Notes: generated by a model from the sequence alone, not told the origin. Shown: positions 39,278 through 49,729, numbered from the stretch's first letter. The stretch: 64,000 nucleotides of DNA from Smittia aterrima (GCA_033063855.1 CP093831.1:23994001-24058000); one strand, 5' to 3'. Numbers and translations: made by a program.

Positions 39278-40579
39278 TTATTCGTTTTCAACCAAATTTT
39301 TCATGCTGACATCATAATTCACAGTTTGCCTATTGAATTCTTTCGAAGTATTTCGCCACAATGTTACAGTCGTTATCAAAATAAGGCCAAACATAATCGC
39401 TATTGTGATGAAATAAACAAAATGAATTGTGTGAACACAATTATCAGGATTTCCTTCGACGCTATCAAGTTTGCAGACCTTTGAGTTCTCGTTGATTGTT
39501 GAGAGATTCTGCCAACATTCTTCAAGCGATGAGTTAAAATTGATTTCTTGAGCTTTCATTCCTTCGATCATTCGTCCATGGTCTGAGTTGAATTGCGTTA
39601 GATTTCCTTCTAAAAGTTCGTTACTCTGACTACAGTGGACAAGTTTCTCTTCAAGTTTGCTGGCATTTGTCTCTTTCTTTCTCAATGTGATAACCAAATC
39701 AGAAATGTTTTCTCTCAAAACATTATTTTCTTCATCAACTTTTACAATCTCAATGTTTAAGTTTTCAATAGTTGAGATCATTTGACTTATGTTTAAGGCC
39801 AAAGCAACATTTTCACTCTCGAACTTTTTCTCTTTCTGTTTCAAATCCGCAATCTCTTCATCTTTGGTTGAAATAGATTTGTTTAATGCGATCTCCTTTG
39901 AGCGACAGGATTTCTTCATTTGACTCTCGCAATTAGAAGCAACCTCTTTAGTGAACAGATTGAAGTCCGTGATGTTTGCGGGAAACTTCTTGTCTATGCA
40001 AAGGTTACCACTCAAGTCAATCGAAGTCAATGATGGCGATAGATCTGTGTCAATTTTGCTGATGCGATTTTTTTGCGCTTCTAATAAATATATTTTTGAA
40101 TTTTTTACCAACAAGTCAGCTGGCAAATAAATGAGTTTGTTCTCATATAGATAAAGATGCTTTAATTCTGTTAAATCTTCGAAAAGATCTTCTGGCAATG
40201 TCAACAAAGCAGTGAAAGTGATGAAAACTTTGACCACTTTCTTGCAATTTGTGAATACTTCTCCATCAATTTGATTAATCAAGTTTCCATAAATATCGAA
40301 TCTTTCCAAGTTTTTAAAGAAATTGCACACTTTCGTAGGAACACGATCAGTCTTTTCTTCTCTTGGAATATAAAAACCCGTTAAGTCATCATTTGATTTG
40401 ATCTTTGTTGTGTAATCGACCGAAACTGCTGTGACTTCTATGTCGTTTTCAAGGACTTTAAGCGATTTCACTTGACAATATTTCACTTCATGATATGTTG
40501 GAGTCTCACAATAGATTTGAAGGCTCTCGACAAATCCACAGAGCAGCAAAGAAATCAGAAAATATTTTAAGAACTTCAT
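39278..40579 (-). CDS. LRR-CC family protein, long coil, membrane-anchored
   Basis: 433 residues: signal peptide (MKFLKYFLISLLLCGFVES), Cys region, LRRs (LKHLYLYENKLIYLPADLL), cap NLCIDKKFPANI, and about 160 residues of coiled coil with repeated glycosylation sites. A membrane helix lies at about 386-408, followed by a basic stop-transfer segment and the tail VNYDVSMKNLVENE. It is the best-preserved full-length type together with the gene at 42758, and it shares the EECWQNLS motif before the helix. Predicted type I surface protein; ligand unknown. Confidence 0.88.
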   Translation of the reverse strand: MKFLKYFLISLLLCGFVESLQIYCETPTYHEVKYCQVKSLKVLENDIEVTAVSVDYTTKIKSNDDLTGFYIPREEKTDRVPTKVCNFFKNLERFDIYGNLINQIDGEVFTNCKKVVKVFITFTALLTLPEDLFEDLTELKHLYLYENKLIYLPADLLVKNSKIYLLEAQKNRISKIDTDLSPSLTSIDLSGNLCIDKKFPANITDFNLFTKEVASNCESQMKKSCRSKEIALNKSISTKDEEIADLKQKEKKFESENVALALNISQMISTIENLNIEIVKVDEENNVLRENISDLVITLRKKETNASKLEEKLVHCSQSNELLEGNLTQFNSDHGRMIEGMKAQEINFNSSLEECWQNLSTINENSKVCKLDSVEGNPDNCVHTIHFVYFITIAIMFGLILITTVTLWRNTSKEFNRQTVNYDVSMKNLVENE

Positions 40580-42757
40580 GTTCTCTGATTAAAGTCTCAA
40601 ATTAAACTGAAGCTGCAACTCGAATCTCGGAAGCATAATTCTCGGACTTCTTATCGCCAATTTTAGAGCCAGTGGTTTCCGAAACAAATTTTGATCATTT
40701 ATCTAATTTTGATCAAATTCGCAGAAGTTAATTGAAATAAATTCAATGCACTGATGATAGTTGTCGTTATATTTTTCTAAAGAGAATGCGATTAAATTTT
40801 GACGTTGAAAAAAATTATCATTATTTTGTTTTTAACTGTTTCAAGTTTTATTTGTTTTCTTTTGACTCTTTATGATGAAGATTGTCTACTTGTTAAGAAT
40901 CATTTATTTTCTTCGAATCTTTCTAGAATTTCACATAGTCTTTTAAAAAATTTGATCTTTAGAGCTTATCCCAAAAAAGTTTCACTTGACGATAAAGTTT
41001 CTTCTCTTTTAAAAATGTTGTTTCTTCAAAGCTTCAGGAGTCCATGATTCGTTTTCCATTCGGATTTATTTGATTCAACAAATTCGCTCATTTAGTAAAA
41101 TTCTTGAAAACTTGATTTATTTGTTTTCTTATGAAAAAACTTCTTTAACTTTGACCGCTTGAAACTGTCCCACGAATCTTTCTTCAATTCTTTCTACATT
41201 GTCATATTTTAAGTTGAGCCCAACAATATAAGTCGAGTGCGTTTTCTTTTGTCAGCTGAGAGTTTATTTCAGATTGAAATGAATCGTATTATCAATCGTT
41301 TCAAAATTTGTGATGATTAGCAGCTTCGTAAAGAGAGACTTGTACGATTTTTTGAAACAAATTTAAAGAAGTTTTCCTTTAAAATTATTTCAACTGCAAG
41401 ATGTTCACGGAAATTGATGGATCTATCCTGTTTGTGACACAAAGATTTTTGTGCTTCCTTCAAGTTATCAATGTGAAAAGTACCTTCAAAAACGGAATTG
41501 GCATGCAAATTTTGCAAGAATGCATTTATGAACTTTAAACTTTTATTCTTTCAGTTATTTCTTTGACAACAAATTTCAAGTCAGAAAAGGCTTTTTTTCT
41601 TCTCGATTGATCATTTTGAAGATCTTTTGTGTTATTGTTGTAATTTTTTGATTCATTGAAAAATTTTCTTCTGATTTGATGATTACCAATTCATCATGTA
41701 AAATCAGCATATGTTGAATCAATTTCAAGTTTGCCGTTTGGGCTGAAATTTAAGGTCACAGGTTTTGTATCAAATAAAAGTGCATCGTTGTTGAAACTGT
41801 ACAATCGCGATGACTATATTTAATTCTTAGATCCCAGGAAAAATTTTGCGAATCTCAGACAATTTGCAGCTTTCAAGTATCACGACTTGATGTGGATTAT
41901 CGAAAAATGTGAACCGTTCAATATTAATTCTTCTTATGCAATTTTAGATGGTTTCTATATTATTTTAAAATTCGCGAAATGATTTCAAATAAAGTCATTG
42001 TTGAGTCTCACGTCAACGTCGGCATCAAGAACTTGACCGCTTTCACGGGCAGGATCGGAATCTTTAACTGTCACCCATCTAAAGAGAGATTCAATTTTGT
42101 TTGAGCAATTATTTAGGATATTTATTGTTACGAATCACAATTGCGAAATCGTAAGGATCTCATTTTCACTTTTCTGAGCTATATTCTCTCCTTCAGGATT
42201 CTTCCTGAGCGTTCTCAATCTCTAACCAAGAATTTCGATGTTTTTACCACTCAGCTTCGACCAATGTTTTTCTCTTCTGAGTCCATGGTTACACGTAGCA
42301 ATCATGAAATTTTTCAAACACTCTTTTGAACTGCTTTATTCATTTACTTCGCTTGACAATGTCTCACGAATCTTTCTTCAGTTCTTTCAAATTGTCATAA
42401 ATGTGAGCCGTTCATTTTGTTACCTGATCTGCACGTTCTCGTATTCTTAGATTCAATCTAATAGATTGAACTTCTAACCTTTCAGCACATGAAATGTACG
42501 AAAAAAAAATTCTAGCACTTGCTTTTACAAGTTGAAGTGAGAGACTAAAGAGAAATACAAAATATGAGTAAAGTGAAGTTTCAAGATGAAACGGAAAACT
42601 GCTAGCGGCGAAAAAGAGATAGTCAGCCTGTATAAATTTCTTTGTTGATGTGTGCTTTGCTGAGAAAAGACACTTCTCAGACACTGTAAATTATGTTTTA
42701 AAAAAAATGCTGCAAAAGCATTCTCAAATTTTATAAAATTTCTGATTATGATTAACT
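40580..42757. other. Gene-poor stretch with decayed coding-like pieces
   Basis: No intact gene. Minus-strand relics include WTPEALKKQ near 41010-41050 and a related piece near 42280 (similar to the small ORF at 935-1072). Others are KELKKDSWDSFKRSK-like sequence at about 41150-41210 and again at 42350-42400, and a short open stretch WVTVKDSDPARESGQVLD near 42010-42080 after a possible acceptor. These look like two duplicated, decayed copies of one multi-exon gene that I cannot name. Confidence 0.4.
40649..40658 (-). promoter_or_regulatory. GATA-type site upstream of LRR-CC gene
   Basis: GGCGATAAGA on the minus strand, about 70 bp upstream of the ATG at 40579. An Inr-like TTCAGTTTAATTTGAG sits about 50 bp further downstream, about 25 bp before the ATG. 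Confidence 0.5.
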
Positions 42758-44098
42758 TTATTCCTTTTCAATCAAATATTTCATGTCTACTTCATGGTTC
42801 ATCGTTTGCTTCATTGAGTGCCTGGAAGCATTTCGCCATAACACGAAAGTCGTCATTAAAATAAATACAAACATAACTGCTATTGTAATGAAATAAAGAA
42901 AATGATTCGAGTGACTGCATTTTCCTGGAATTTCATTGATATCAGCCTTATCCATAATAAAGTCCTTGTTGATAGCTTGGTACTTTGTGAGATTCAGCCA
43001 ACATTCCTTAAGCGAAGATTCTAAATTGATTTCTTGATCGTTCATATTCTCGATCACTTTTTGATGATCTTCGATGGTTTGTGTTAGATTTTCATGGAGA
43101 CGTTTGTAATGTTGATTACAGTTGATAATTTTCTCTTCAAGTTTGGTGATGTTTGTCTCTTTCTCTTTCAATGTGATGACCAAATTAGAAATGTTTTCTC
43201 TCAAAACATTATTTTCTTCAACAACTTTTGCAAAGCTTTGGCTGTTGTTCGTATCGAATCCTTCGATCTCTATGTTTAGTCTTTCAATGGTTGAGATCAT
43301 TTGACTTATGTTTAAGGCCAAAGCGACATTCTCACTCTCGAACTTTTCATTTTTCATCTTCAATTTAAGTATTTCATCTTCTTTCTCTGATAAAGTTTTG
43401 TTGAATGCGATCTCCTTCGAGCGATACGATTTCTTTATTGGACTCTCGCACTTAGAAGCAACTTCGACAATGAATAAGTTTAGGTCTACGATGTTTTCCG
43501 GAAATCTCTTGTTAATGCAAAGATTATCACGAAAGTCAATCGCCGTTAATGTTGATGGTAGGACAGTGTCGATAAAAATGAGTCGATTTCTTTCCACGTT
43601 TAATATTTTCAATTTTGTGTTCTTTACGATTAAATCAGCCGGCAAAGCAACAAGTTTATTCTCGTCGAGATAAAGTTCTTTTAGTTCTGTCAAATCCATG
43701 AGAAGATCTTCAGGCAGTGTCGTTAGAGAAGTGAAAGTGATATCAACTCTCCTCACAATTTTGCAGCTTGAGAACACTTCGCGATTAATTCGATTAATGA
43801 ACTTGCCGTAGATATCCACGCGTTCCAAGTTTCGAAAGAAATCACAAACTTTTGTGGGAACACGTTCAGTCTCAACACCTCGAGTTATATAAAACTCTTT
43901 GACGTCATCGTTTGTTTTGTTTTCAGATGAGCTAGTTTCCGAAACTTCTGTGACTGCGATATCAGTTTCAAGAACTTTAAGTTTGTTTACTTTGCAATCG
44001 TCCACTCCTTGAATAAATCGAAATTCACAATGCAGTCGAAAGCTTTCACTGAATCCATTGGCGGCAAAGAAGATCACGAAATATTTCAAGAGCTCCAT
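42758..44098 (-). CDS. LRR-CC family protein, long coil, membrane-anchored
   Basis: 446 residues: signal peptide (MELLKYFVIFFAANGFSES), Cys region, LRRs (LKELYLDENKLVALPADLI), cap NLCINKRFPENI, a coiled coil of about 170 residues, a membrane helix at about 399-421, and the tail MNHEVDMKYLIEKE. The tail contains D-M-K-Y-L-I, matching the [DE]xxxL[LI] sorting pattern. It is closely related to the gene at 39278 in coil and tail. The upstream GATA site is degraded (CGCGATAGGG). Last family member before ordinary genes begin. Confidence 0.88.
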   Translation of the reverse strand: MELLKYFVIFFAANGFSESFRLHCEFRFIQGVDDCKVNKLKVLETDIAVTEVSETSSSENKTNDDVKEFYITRGVETERVPTKVCDFFRNLERVDIYGKFINRINREVFSSCKIVRRVDITFTSLTTLPEDLLMDLTELKELYLDENKLVALPADLIVKNTKLKILNVERNRLIFIDTVLPSTLTAIDFRDNLCINKRFPENIVDLNLFIVEVASKCESPIKKSYRSKEIAFNKTLSEKEDEILKLKMKNEKFESENVALALNISQMISTIERLNIEIEGFDTNNSQSFAKVVEENNVLRENISNLVITLKEKETNITKLEEKIINCNQHYKRLHENLTQTIEDHQKVIENMNDQEINLESSLKECWLNLTKYQAINKDFIMDKADINEIPGKCSHSNHFLYFITIAVMFVFILMTTFVLWRNASRHSMKQTMNHEVDMKYLIEKE

Positions 44099-44455
44099 GT
44101 TCTCTGATTAAAGTCTCAAACTAAACTAAAGACGATTCTGCGCATCTCGGGATTCCCTATCGCGAATTTGAAATTTCAGAAACTACATTTTAAAAATAAA
44201 TCGATGACGTAATTTTCTCAAGAAGGTAAATGTAGTTTTTTTTTAAAGAAAGATCCCAGAATTCTGATGAATTATCTTTTCAAGATATTGCTTCAATCTC
44301 TTATTCTCTTTTACTCACTTCTTCTGATTTTCAGCGCCCATCGAAATGAAAAGAATTTATTTATTGTTTCAAATTTTATTCATAATTTAAAAACTTGGTA
44401 AAGATAGAAAATTTCAAATTGTGAGCTTACAGTTTACTAAGTTCGCGTTCTGTGA
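44099..44455. other. Intergenic, nothing recognised
   Basis: AT-rich spacer between the upstream region of the LRR-CC gene and the 3' end of the SDR gene. Confidence 0.4.
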
Positions 44456-45560
44456 TTACAATCCTGTAAGTTCGGTGCTGTGTTGCCACAACCATTTTCC
44501 CATTTCTTGATCTTTTGAAGCTGGAGACGATTCAATGTCGGCACAGTCTCTGAAGTAACGACCCGATGTCTTTTCTAGTTCTGGTTCAATTGCTACCATG
44601 ACTTGCGTTTGAGCTCCCGACTCTGGTGATTTGTAGAATAATTTCTGAATTGGAGTCATGATCCACCTGTTGAATGATTTGAAATTTATACTCAGAGCTT
44701 ATCAATTATCTTTTTTCTTACTTCATGAATGTGTTCATGTTTCTCGTTGCTTCAGTGTCGACTGCTCCAGGACACAAACAGTTGACCGTCACGCCAGTCC
44801 CTTCAAGTTGATTCGAGAGCTCCTTTGTGAAGAGAACATTGGCGAGTTTGCTGTTAGCATATCCTTTCCAGATTCCAGCAAACGATTTATCGCTGTTGAA
44901 GTTTTCTTTGTCAATTGCTCCCCATTCGTGGAGTTTCGAAGCCACAACGACAATTCTGCTCGGAGCTGATTTTTTAAGCAGATCGAGAAGAAGGTTTGTA
45001 AGCAAAAAGTGCCCCAAATGGTTGACGCCCATATTCAACTCAAATCCGTCTTTGGTTCGTGCCAACGGAGATAAGAGACCTGCGTTGTTGATAAGAATGT
45101 CTAGACGATTTTCTTTTTCATGGAACTTTTTAGAAAAATCGCGAATCGATTCAAGTGATGCAAGATCGAGTTGCATGAAGTGAAGATTTTTGCTGCCACT
45201 GCTCGCTTCGATCTCTTTCAATGCTGCCATTCCTCGTTCTTCACTTCGACATGCCATGTAGATCTTTCCGCCTCGCTTAGCAAGCTCATTAGCCGTTGCC
45301 TTACCCAGACCGGTATTTGCTCCTGTGACGATAACGACTTTGCCATCAATGCGAACTTCGTCGTTGACATATTTTCCTTTCTTTGCGTATGGTCTGTTGA
45401 ATAAGCAAAAACAAAATTTTTTACAAAAAATAATTTACCAAAACATGACAAGCACTTTTATTTTGAAGGTCGCAAAATCTTAGGATTAACAAATTCTTCT
45501 GATGTTTTGCTCGAACATTGTAAATCATTTAGTTCTTGAAAGTTACACTCACTTGCTCAT
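44456..45560 (-). CDS. Short-chain dehydrogenase/reductase, retinol dehydrogenase-like
   Basis: Exons 45553-45560 (8 bp, MSK start), 44722-45393 and 44456-44666, joined with frame kept; 296 residues. The Rossmann cofactor motif TGANTGLG is near residue 24, NNAG near 100, the catalytic Ser in VVVASKLHEWG and Tyr-Lys in YANSK. It ends with the retinol-dehydrogenase-type KSPESGAQTQV...SGRYFRDC segment. It is expected to be an NADP(H)-dependent oxidoreductase of the RDH11-14 type acting on retinoid or other lipid aldehydes/alcohols (family knowledge); the exact substrate is unknown. The tiny first exon is inferred from the ATGAGCAA|GTGAGT context. Confidence 0.88.
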
Positions 45561-46066
45561 TCTGATGATTTTAAATCGATTTATAAAATTGCCACTTTAA
45601 AAAGAAATATTGCGCAAATAATAAATTTATTACGACTGCGATGTTCGAACTGATAAAATAATTATTTTGTTTTGTCGAAAAGCAAAAATATTTATTTGCG
45701 AATCGCGTAAAAAATATTTATTTGCGAATCGCTGCAGAACATTTTTTTCAAAAATAGTAAACACCGAAATGTCGAGATAGCACGAGAAATATTCCAACGG
45801 ATTTAAGTTATTCGTTGCCATCTCATTGAGATGATTTTCTTGGTTACGAACAATGCAGAGATTTCTTCCATTTAAGAATAAACTAAAGCAAATGGCTAGA
45901 AATTTCAGCTACAATTTTACCTGAAAATTAAGCAGAGAATATTATAGCTTAGCAACCTTTTTTCCCGATCGTAATTCTCTGAAAAATCACGATTAACTAA
46001 ATAATGTTTGCTTGATCATTTATTTTTTTATGTGAAGCTTTCTTAACATCTATTTTATTTCCGTCA
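45561..46066 (-). pseudogene. F-box gene relic with dispersed repeat
   Basis: On the minus strand, 45880-45765 reads MEEISALFVTKK and, after a shift, NNLNPLEYFSCYLDIS. This is the start and F-box of the neighbouring gene with a deletion between them. The remainder (45690-45766) is replaced by two copies of TTTATTTGCGAATCG, a repeat also at 49618-49690 and, in part, near 51960. Confidence 0.65.
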
Positions 46067-47440
46067 TTAAGAAGTTGGATATTTTGATATATTGTCGCTA
46101 ATTTCCTTCAGGTCCTCTTGGTCCATTGCTATCAAAAGGTGGTATTTTAATTCGTCGAACTTTCTTTTCATTTCTAATAAAACTTGAAGCAATTTTCGAT
46201 CGATTACGAAGATGTTGAGTCTTTTTACGTTTGGCATTGACTCCAATAAAAATTTAAGACCGTTATTCATCCAACAGTTTACTTTTAGATCAGTGATCGA
46301 AGTTGAAACTTCATTTGGAATATTGTTATTGGACCAATTGTCACAACGCTGTAGGCAAAGATATTTGAGCTTTGGCATTTTCATGATCATATCGAAGATG
46401 CAACTGTCGCCGGCATCATCGATATTTAATTCTTTGAGGTGATCGCTTTGTGATTTAAGAAAGTTTCGAAAGCTGTCGTTATTAATAAAGTGTCCTTTAA
46501 AATGTAATGTCAAACTGTTGAGCTTTAAATTGAATCGTTTCCAAGAATCGTCTTCGAATATTACTCTTATTTTTCTTGATTTAAGCGTAAGACTTGTTAG
46601 TTTGTCGAAGTTTTCAAGCATCTTTGATAAAACTCCGCCACTAACGAGTTTATCGCCATTTTCAAAATGAAGTTCTTTGATTGAAATTGAGTTTATCAAA
46701 AATCTAACGTAAGCATCGTTAAAAAAAGCTTCGTCGTTCAGTCTCAATTTTAATTGTTTTAGTTTTGGAAACTTTAAAACTCCAAAATCTGGAGAAGCAT
46801 CATCAAATAGAGGAATATGTTTAAGAAATTTGTTTTCGACAGAGAGGCTTTCAACTGATGATTCGATTGATGAAAGGAATTTCCATAAATCTAGCCTTTC
46901 TCTAAAATAAATATCATTGAGTGAAACATTTTTCCAGTCGCGAACCCTTTCTTGAAAAAATTCATGTTCGGTGGGTGAAATGAAATTGTTGTCGCACAAA
47001 TATTCCTCTAGGCCATCGAAAACTCTTTGAAATAGGATGCTCTGATATTGTCTCGAACTATTCTTTAGTAAATCGTAATCTTCCTTCACTAGCCCATTTC
47101 GATTTATTTTGAAAACAATTTTAATTTTCTTCATAAGAACTTTCGACGAAGCGATGATGTTGTAAGAGCTTGGGCTGACTTCAGAAATCTTTATCAATTC
47201 TTTGACGTTCAAATGTTGAAGGATCATCTCAGGAATGTCGAGAAAGCGTGAGAAATATTCCAACGGATTCAAGTTGTTCATCTCCCTCAACTCAGATAAT
47301 TTCATGGTTCTCGTCTCACGTTCATCATTTAAAACTTTTGCTTTTATTTTTTTTGCTGGCTCGCTCTTAACAATGGCTGTATAAATATTTTGCTTCGAAG
47401 ATTCTTTCTTGGTTACCATCGGTGCTTGGCTTTCTTCCAT
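46067..47440 (-). CDS. F-box-like protein with LRR-type C-terminus
   Basis: 457 residues in one coding exon. An F-box is at about 57-100 (NPLEYFSRFLDIPEMILQHL then ELIKISEVSPSSYNIIASSK), followed by a basic helix and leucine-rich repeats (LKQLKLRLND, LTSLTLKSRK, LKYLCLQRC). A pyrimidine-rich acceptor (TTTCTTTTTTAG, 47453-47464) sits just before the ATG, so there is a 5'UTR intron. It is divergent to its paralogue at 47880, and the two share about 440 bp of upstream DNA. Probable SCF substrate adaptor; target unknown. Confidence 0.85.
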   Translation of the reverse strand: MEESQAPMVTKKESSKQNIYTAIVKSEPAKKIKAKVLNDERETRTMKLSELREMNNLNPLEYFSRFLDIPEMILQHLNVKELIKISEVSPSSYNIIASSKVLMKKIKIVFKINRNGLVKEDYDLLKNSSRQYQSILFQRVFDGLEEYLCDNNFISPTEHEFFQERVRDWKNVSLNDIYFRERLDLWKFLSSIESSVESLSVENKFLKHIPLFDDASPDFGVLKFPKLKQLKLRLNDEAFFNDAYVRFLINSISIKELHFENGDKLVSGGVLSKMLENFDKLTSLTLKSRKIRVIFEDDSWKRFNLKLNSLTLHFKGHFINNDSFRNFLKSQSDHLKELNIDDAGDSCIFDMIMKMPKLKYLCLQRCDNWSNNNIPNEVSTSITDLKVNCWMNNGLKFLLESMPNVKRLNIFVIDRKLLQVLLEMKRKFDELKYHLLIAMDQEDLKEISDNISKYPTS

Positions 47441-47879
47441 TTTAATGCTTATCTAAAAAAGAAATAAAATTGAAATAAATATTAAAATTCTGCAGAAGTT
47501 TAAGAAGAGTTGTTACAATCTCAAAAATTGAAAGTGAACTAAGTCAAAAGTTTAAACTCTAACCTCTCTAACTCGTCTTTAAAAATAAACGAAGTAGCTC
47601 AAAGTAAAAGCGAGAAAATCTTTTACGAAGCACAAGGGAAACGTATTTGAATCGTTCGTTGATCTTTTCAGATATTTTATAAAGCTCTACAATAGTTTTT
47701 TTTTTCGAAAATAAGAACTTTATTCTAATAAGAATTGAAGTGGAAATAAAAGTAAATAAAATGAAAGCTTATTCACTTTGACTCATTTCGCTTTCAACAT
47801 TCGAAAAGGTAACAGCTCGCATCAAGCCTCTGCTCACTATTTAAATTTATTTCAATTCTTATTTTAGATAAACGTCGAC
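47441..47879. promoter_or_regulatory. Bidirectional upstream region of two F-box genes
   Basis: 439 bp between divergent starts. Both genes show 5'UTR acceptors next to their ATGs. A segment at 47603-47640 (CGAGAAAATCTTTTACGAAG) recurs inverted at 49341-49377 beyond the 3' end of the plus-strand gene. Confidence 0.45.
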
Positions 47880-49256
47880 ATGGAAGGAACCTCAGCATCA
47901 TTAGTAACCATCGCTGAGAGCAAGTTAACGAAAAAAACAAATCCTGAAGATTCAAATGAAGAACCTCAAAAGAAAATCATCAAATTATCTGAGCTGAGTG
48001 AGCTGAACAACTTGGATCCATTGGAATATTTTTCACGTTTTCTTGATATTTCTGAGATGATCCTTCAACATTTAAACGTCAAAGAATTGATAAAGATTTC
48101 CGAAGTCAGCCCAAGCTCTTACAGCGCCATCGCTTCGTCAAAAGTTTTGATGGAGAAAATTAAAATTGTCTTCAAAATAGGCAGAGGACAAAAGATGCTC
48201 AAAGAAGATTACGATTTACTGAGAAATAGCTCAAGATTATATCAGAACGTTGAAGTCTGTCGATACTTCGAAGACGATGTATGTTCCTCTCCGAATGGTC
48301 AACCACTGAGCGATCACGATTTCATTCACAGTATCGGACTTGATTTTTTTCAAGAAAGGTCTCACGACTGGAAAAATGTTTCTCTGAACGAAATATATTT
48401 TAGAAATGAACTCGATTTATGGAAATTTCTTTCATCAATCGAATCATCAGTTGAAAACCTTTCCATCAAAAACCAAAAGTTTAACCAATCTCGTCCACTT
48501 GATGACTCATCTTCAGATTTAGGATCTTTCAAAGTTTTAAACTTTCCAAAACTAAAACAGTTGAAATTGTGTCTTGACAACAATTCTAACTTTAGCGATG
48601 CTTATGGCAGATTTTTGGTAAACTCAATTGCAATCGAGGATCTTGAACTTGGAGGCGATGAACTCGTTAAAGGCGGAGTTTTAACAAGAATGCTTGAAAA
48701 CTTCGACAAACTAACAAGTCTTAAGGTTAAATCTATTGAATTGCGTCGATTATTCGAGGACGATTCTTGGAAAAGCTTTAAATTTAAGCTTAATAGTTTG
48801 ACCTTACATTTTGTAAAGTATTTTGGGTTCATCGAATTACGGAACTTTCTTAAATCACAAAACGATCATCTCGAAGAATTAAATATCGAAGTTTTCACAG
48901 ATAAAGAACTCTTCAACGCAATCATGAAGATGACAAAGCTTAAAAAAGTTTTCCTCCAGTATTGCTTTGTTTTGCACGAGAATGATGTCCCAAATGAAGT
49001 TTCTACTTCGATCTCTGATGTAAAATTAAATTATTATGTGAATGGCAGCCTGAAATTTCTATTGAAGTCAATGCCAAACGTGAGAAGACTCAGCACTATC
49101 ATAATGAATCAAGAATTGCTTCAAGCTTTGTTAGAGAGGGAAAGAAAGTTTGACGAATTGAGATATCACAAATTGAACAGAATCGACCAAGAGGCACTGA
49201 CGAAAATTTGTGACAATATATCAATTTGTCCATATTCCCTTTTCGTGAACTTTTGA
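47880..49256 (+). CDS. F-box-like protein with LRR-type C-terminus
   Basis: 458 residues in one coding exon. Acidic/polar N-terminus, F-box at about 45-92 (DPLEYFSRFLDISEMILQHL then ELIKISEVSPSSYSAIASSK), then leucine-rich repeats (LKQLKLCLDN, LTSLKVKSIEL, LKKVFLQYC). Close paralogue of 46067-47440 with the same repeat order and similar ending. An acceptor TTCTTATTTTAG is present before the ATG. Inverted copies of a 35-bp block lie on both sides, suggesting it moved with its flanks as an inverted duplication. Confidence 0.85.
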   Translation: MEGTSASLVTIAESKLTKKTNPEDSNEEPQKKIIKLSELSELNNLDPLEYFSRFLDISEMILQHLNVKELIKISEVSPSSYSAIASSKVLMEKIKIVFKIGRGQKMLKEDYDLLRNSSRLYQNVEVCRYFEDDVCSSPNGQPLSDHDFIHSIGLDFFQERSHDWKNVSLNEIYFRNELDLWKFLSSIESSVENLSIKNQKFNQSRPLDDSSSDLGSFKVLNFPKLKQLKLCLDNNSNFSDAYGRFLVNSIAIEDLELGGDELVKGGVLTRMLENFDKLTSLKVKSIELRRLFEDDSWKSFKFKLNSLTLHFVKYFGFIELRNFLKSQNDHLEELNIEVFTDKELFNAIMKMTKLKKVFLQYCFVLHENDVPNEVSTSISDVKLNYYVNGSLKFLLKSMPNVRRLSTIIMNQELLQALLERERKFDELRYHKLNRIDQEALTKICDNISICPYSLFVNF

Positions 49257-49729
49257 ATGCCGAAAATAAAATAAATTTTAAGAAAGCTTCACACAAATAA
49301 ATGATCGAGAATTGAACATTATAAAAATATTTAATCAAACTTCTCTTGTGCTTCGTAAAATCTTTTCTCGCTTGTACTACGAGACCACGATCGTTTCGAA
49401 CTTCCAGATTTTCTTCCAGACTTAAGCAGCTGAAGAGTTTAAGATGTTTTTGCGATCTCTAGATTTTAACCGTTTTTCAGTCATTCGTCCCATTTTGTCA
49501 GATTTCAATGTCGAATCAAACGAAAACAATGAAATTGGTCGATCTTTGCTTGAGAACACGGAAGTGGTTCTATGTTTGCTATGTTTTTTCTAACAGTTCT
49601 CGTTTAAGCAAAAATATTTATTTGCGAATCGGTTAAAAAATGTTTATTTGCGAATCGCTGTAAAACATTTTTTTGTCGAAAAAAGTAAACATTGAGAAAA
49701 ATTCATAAAATCAACAATAAGATCTTAAA
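49257..49729. other. Intergenic with dispersed repeat
   Basis: Contains the inverted block 49341-49377 (see 47603) and the TTTATTTGCGAATCG repeat at about 49618-49690, shared with 45690-45766. No gene seen. The right end is upstream of SdhD. Confidence 0.45.
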
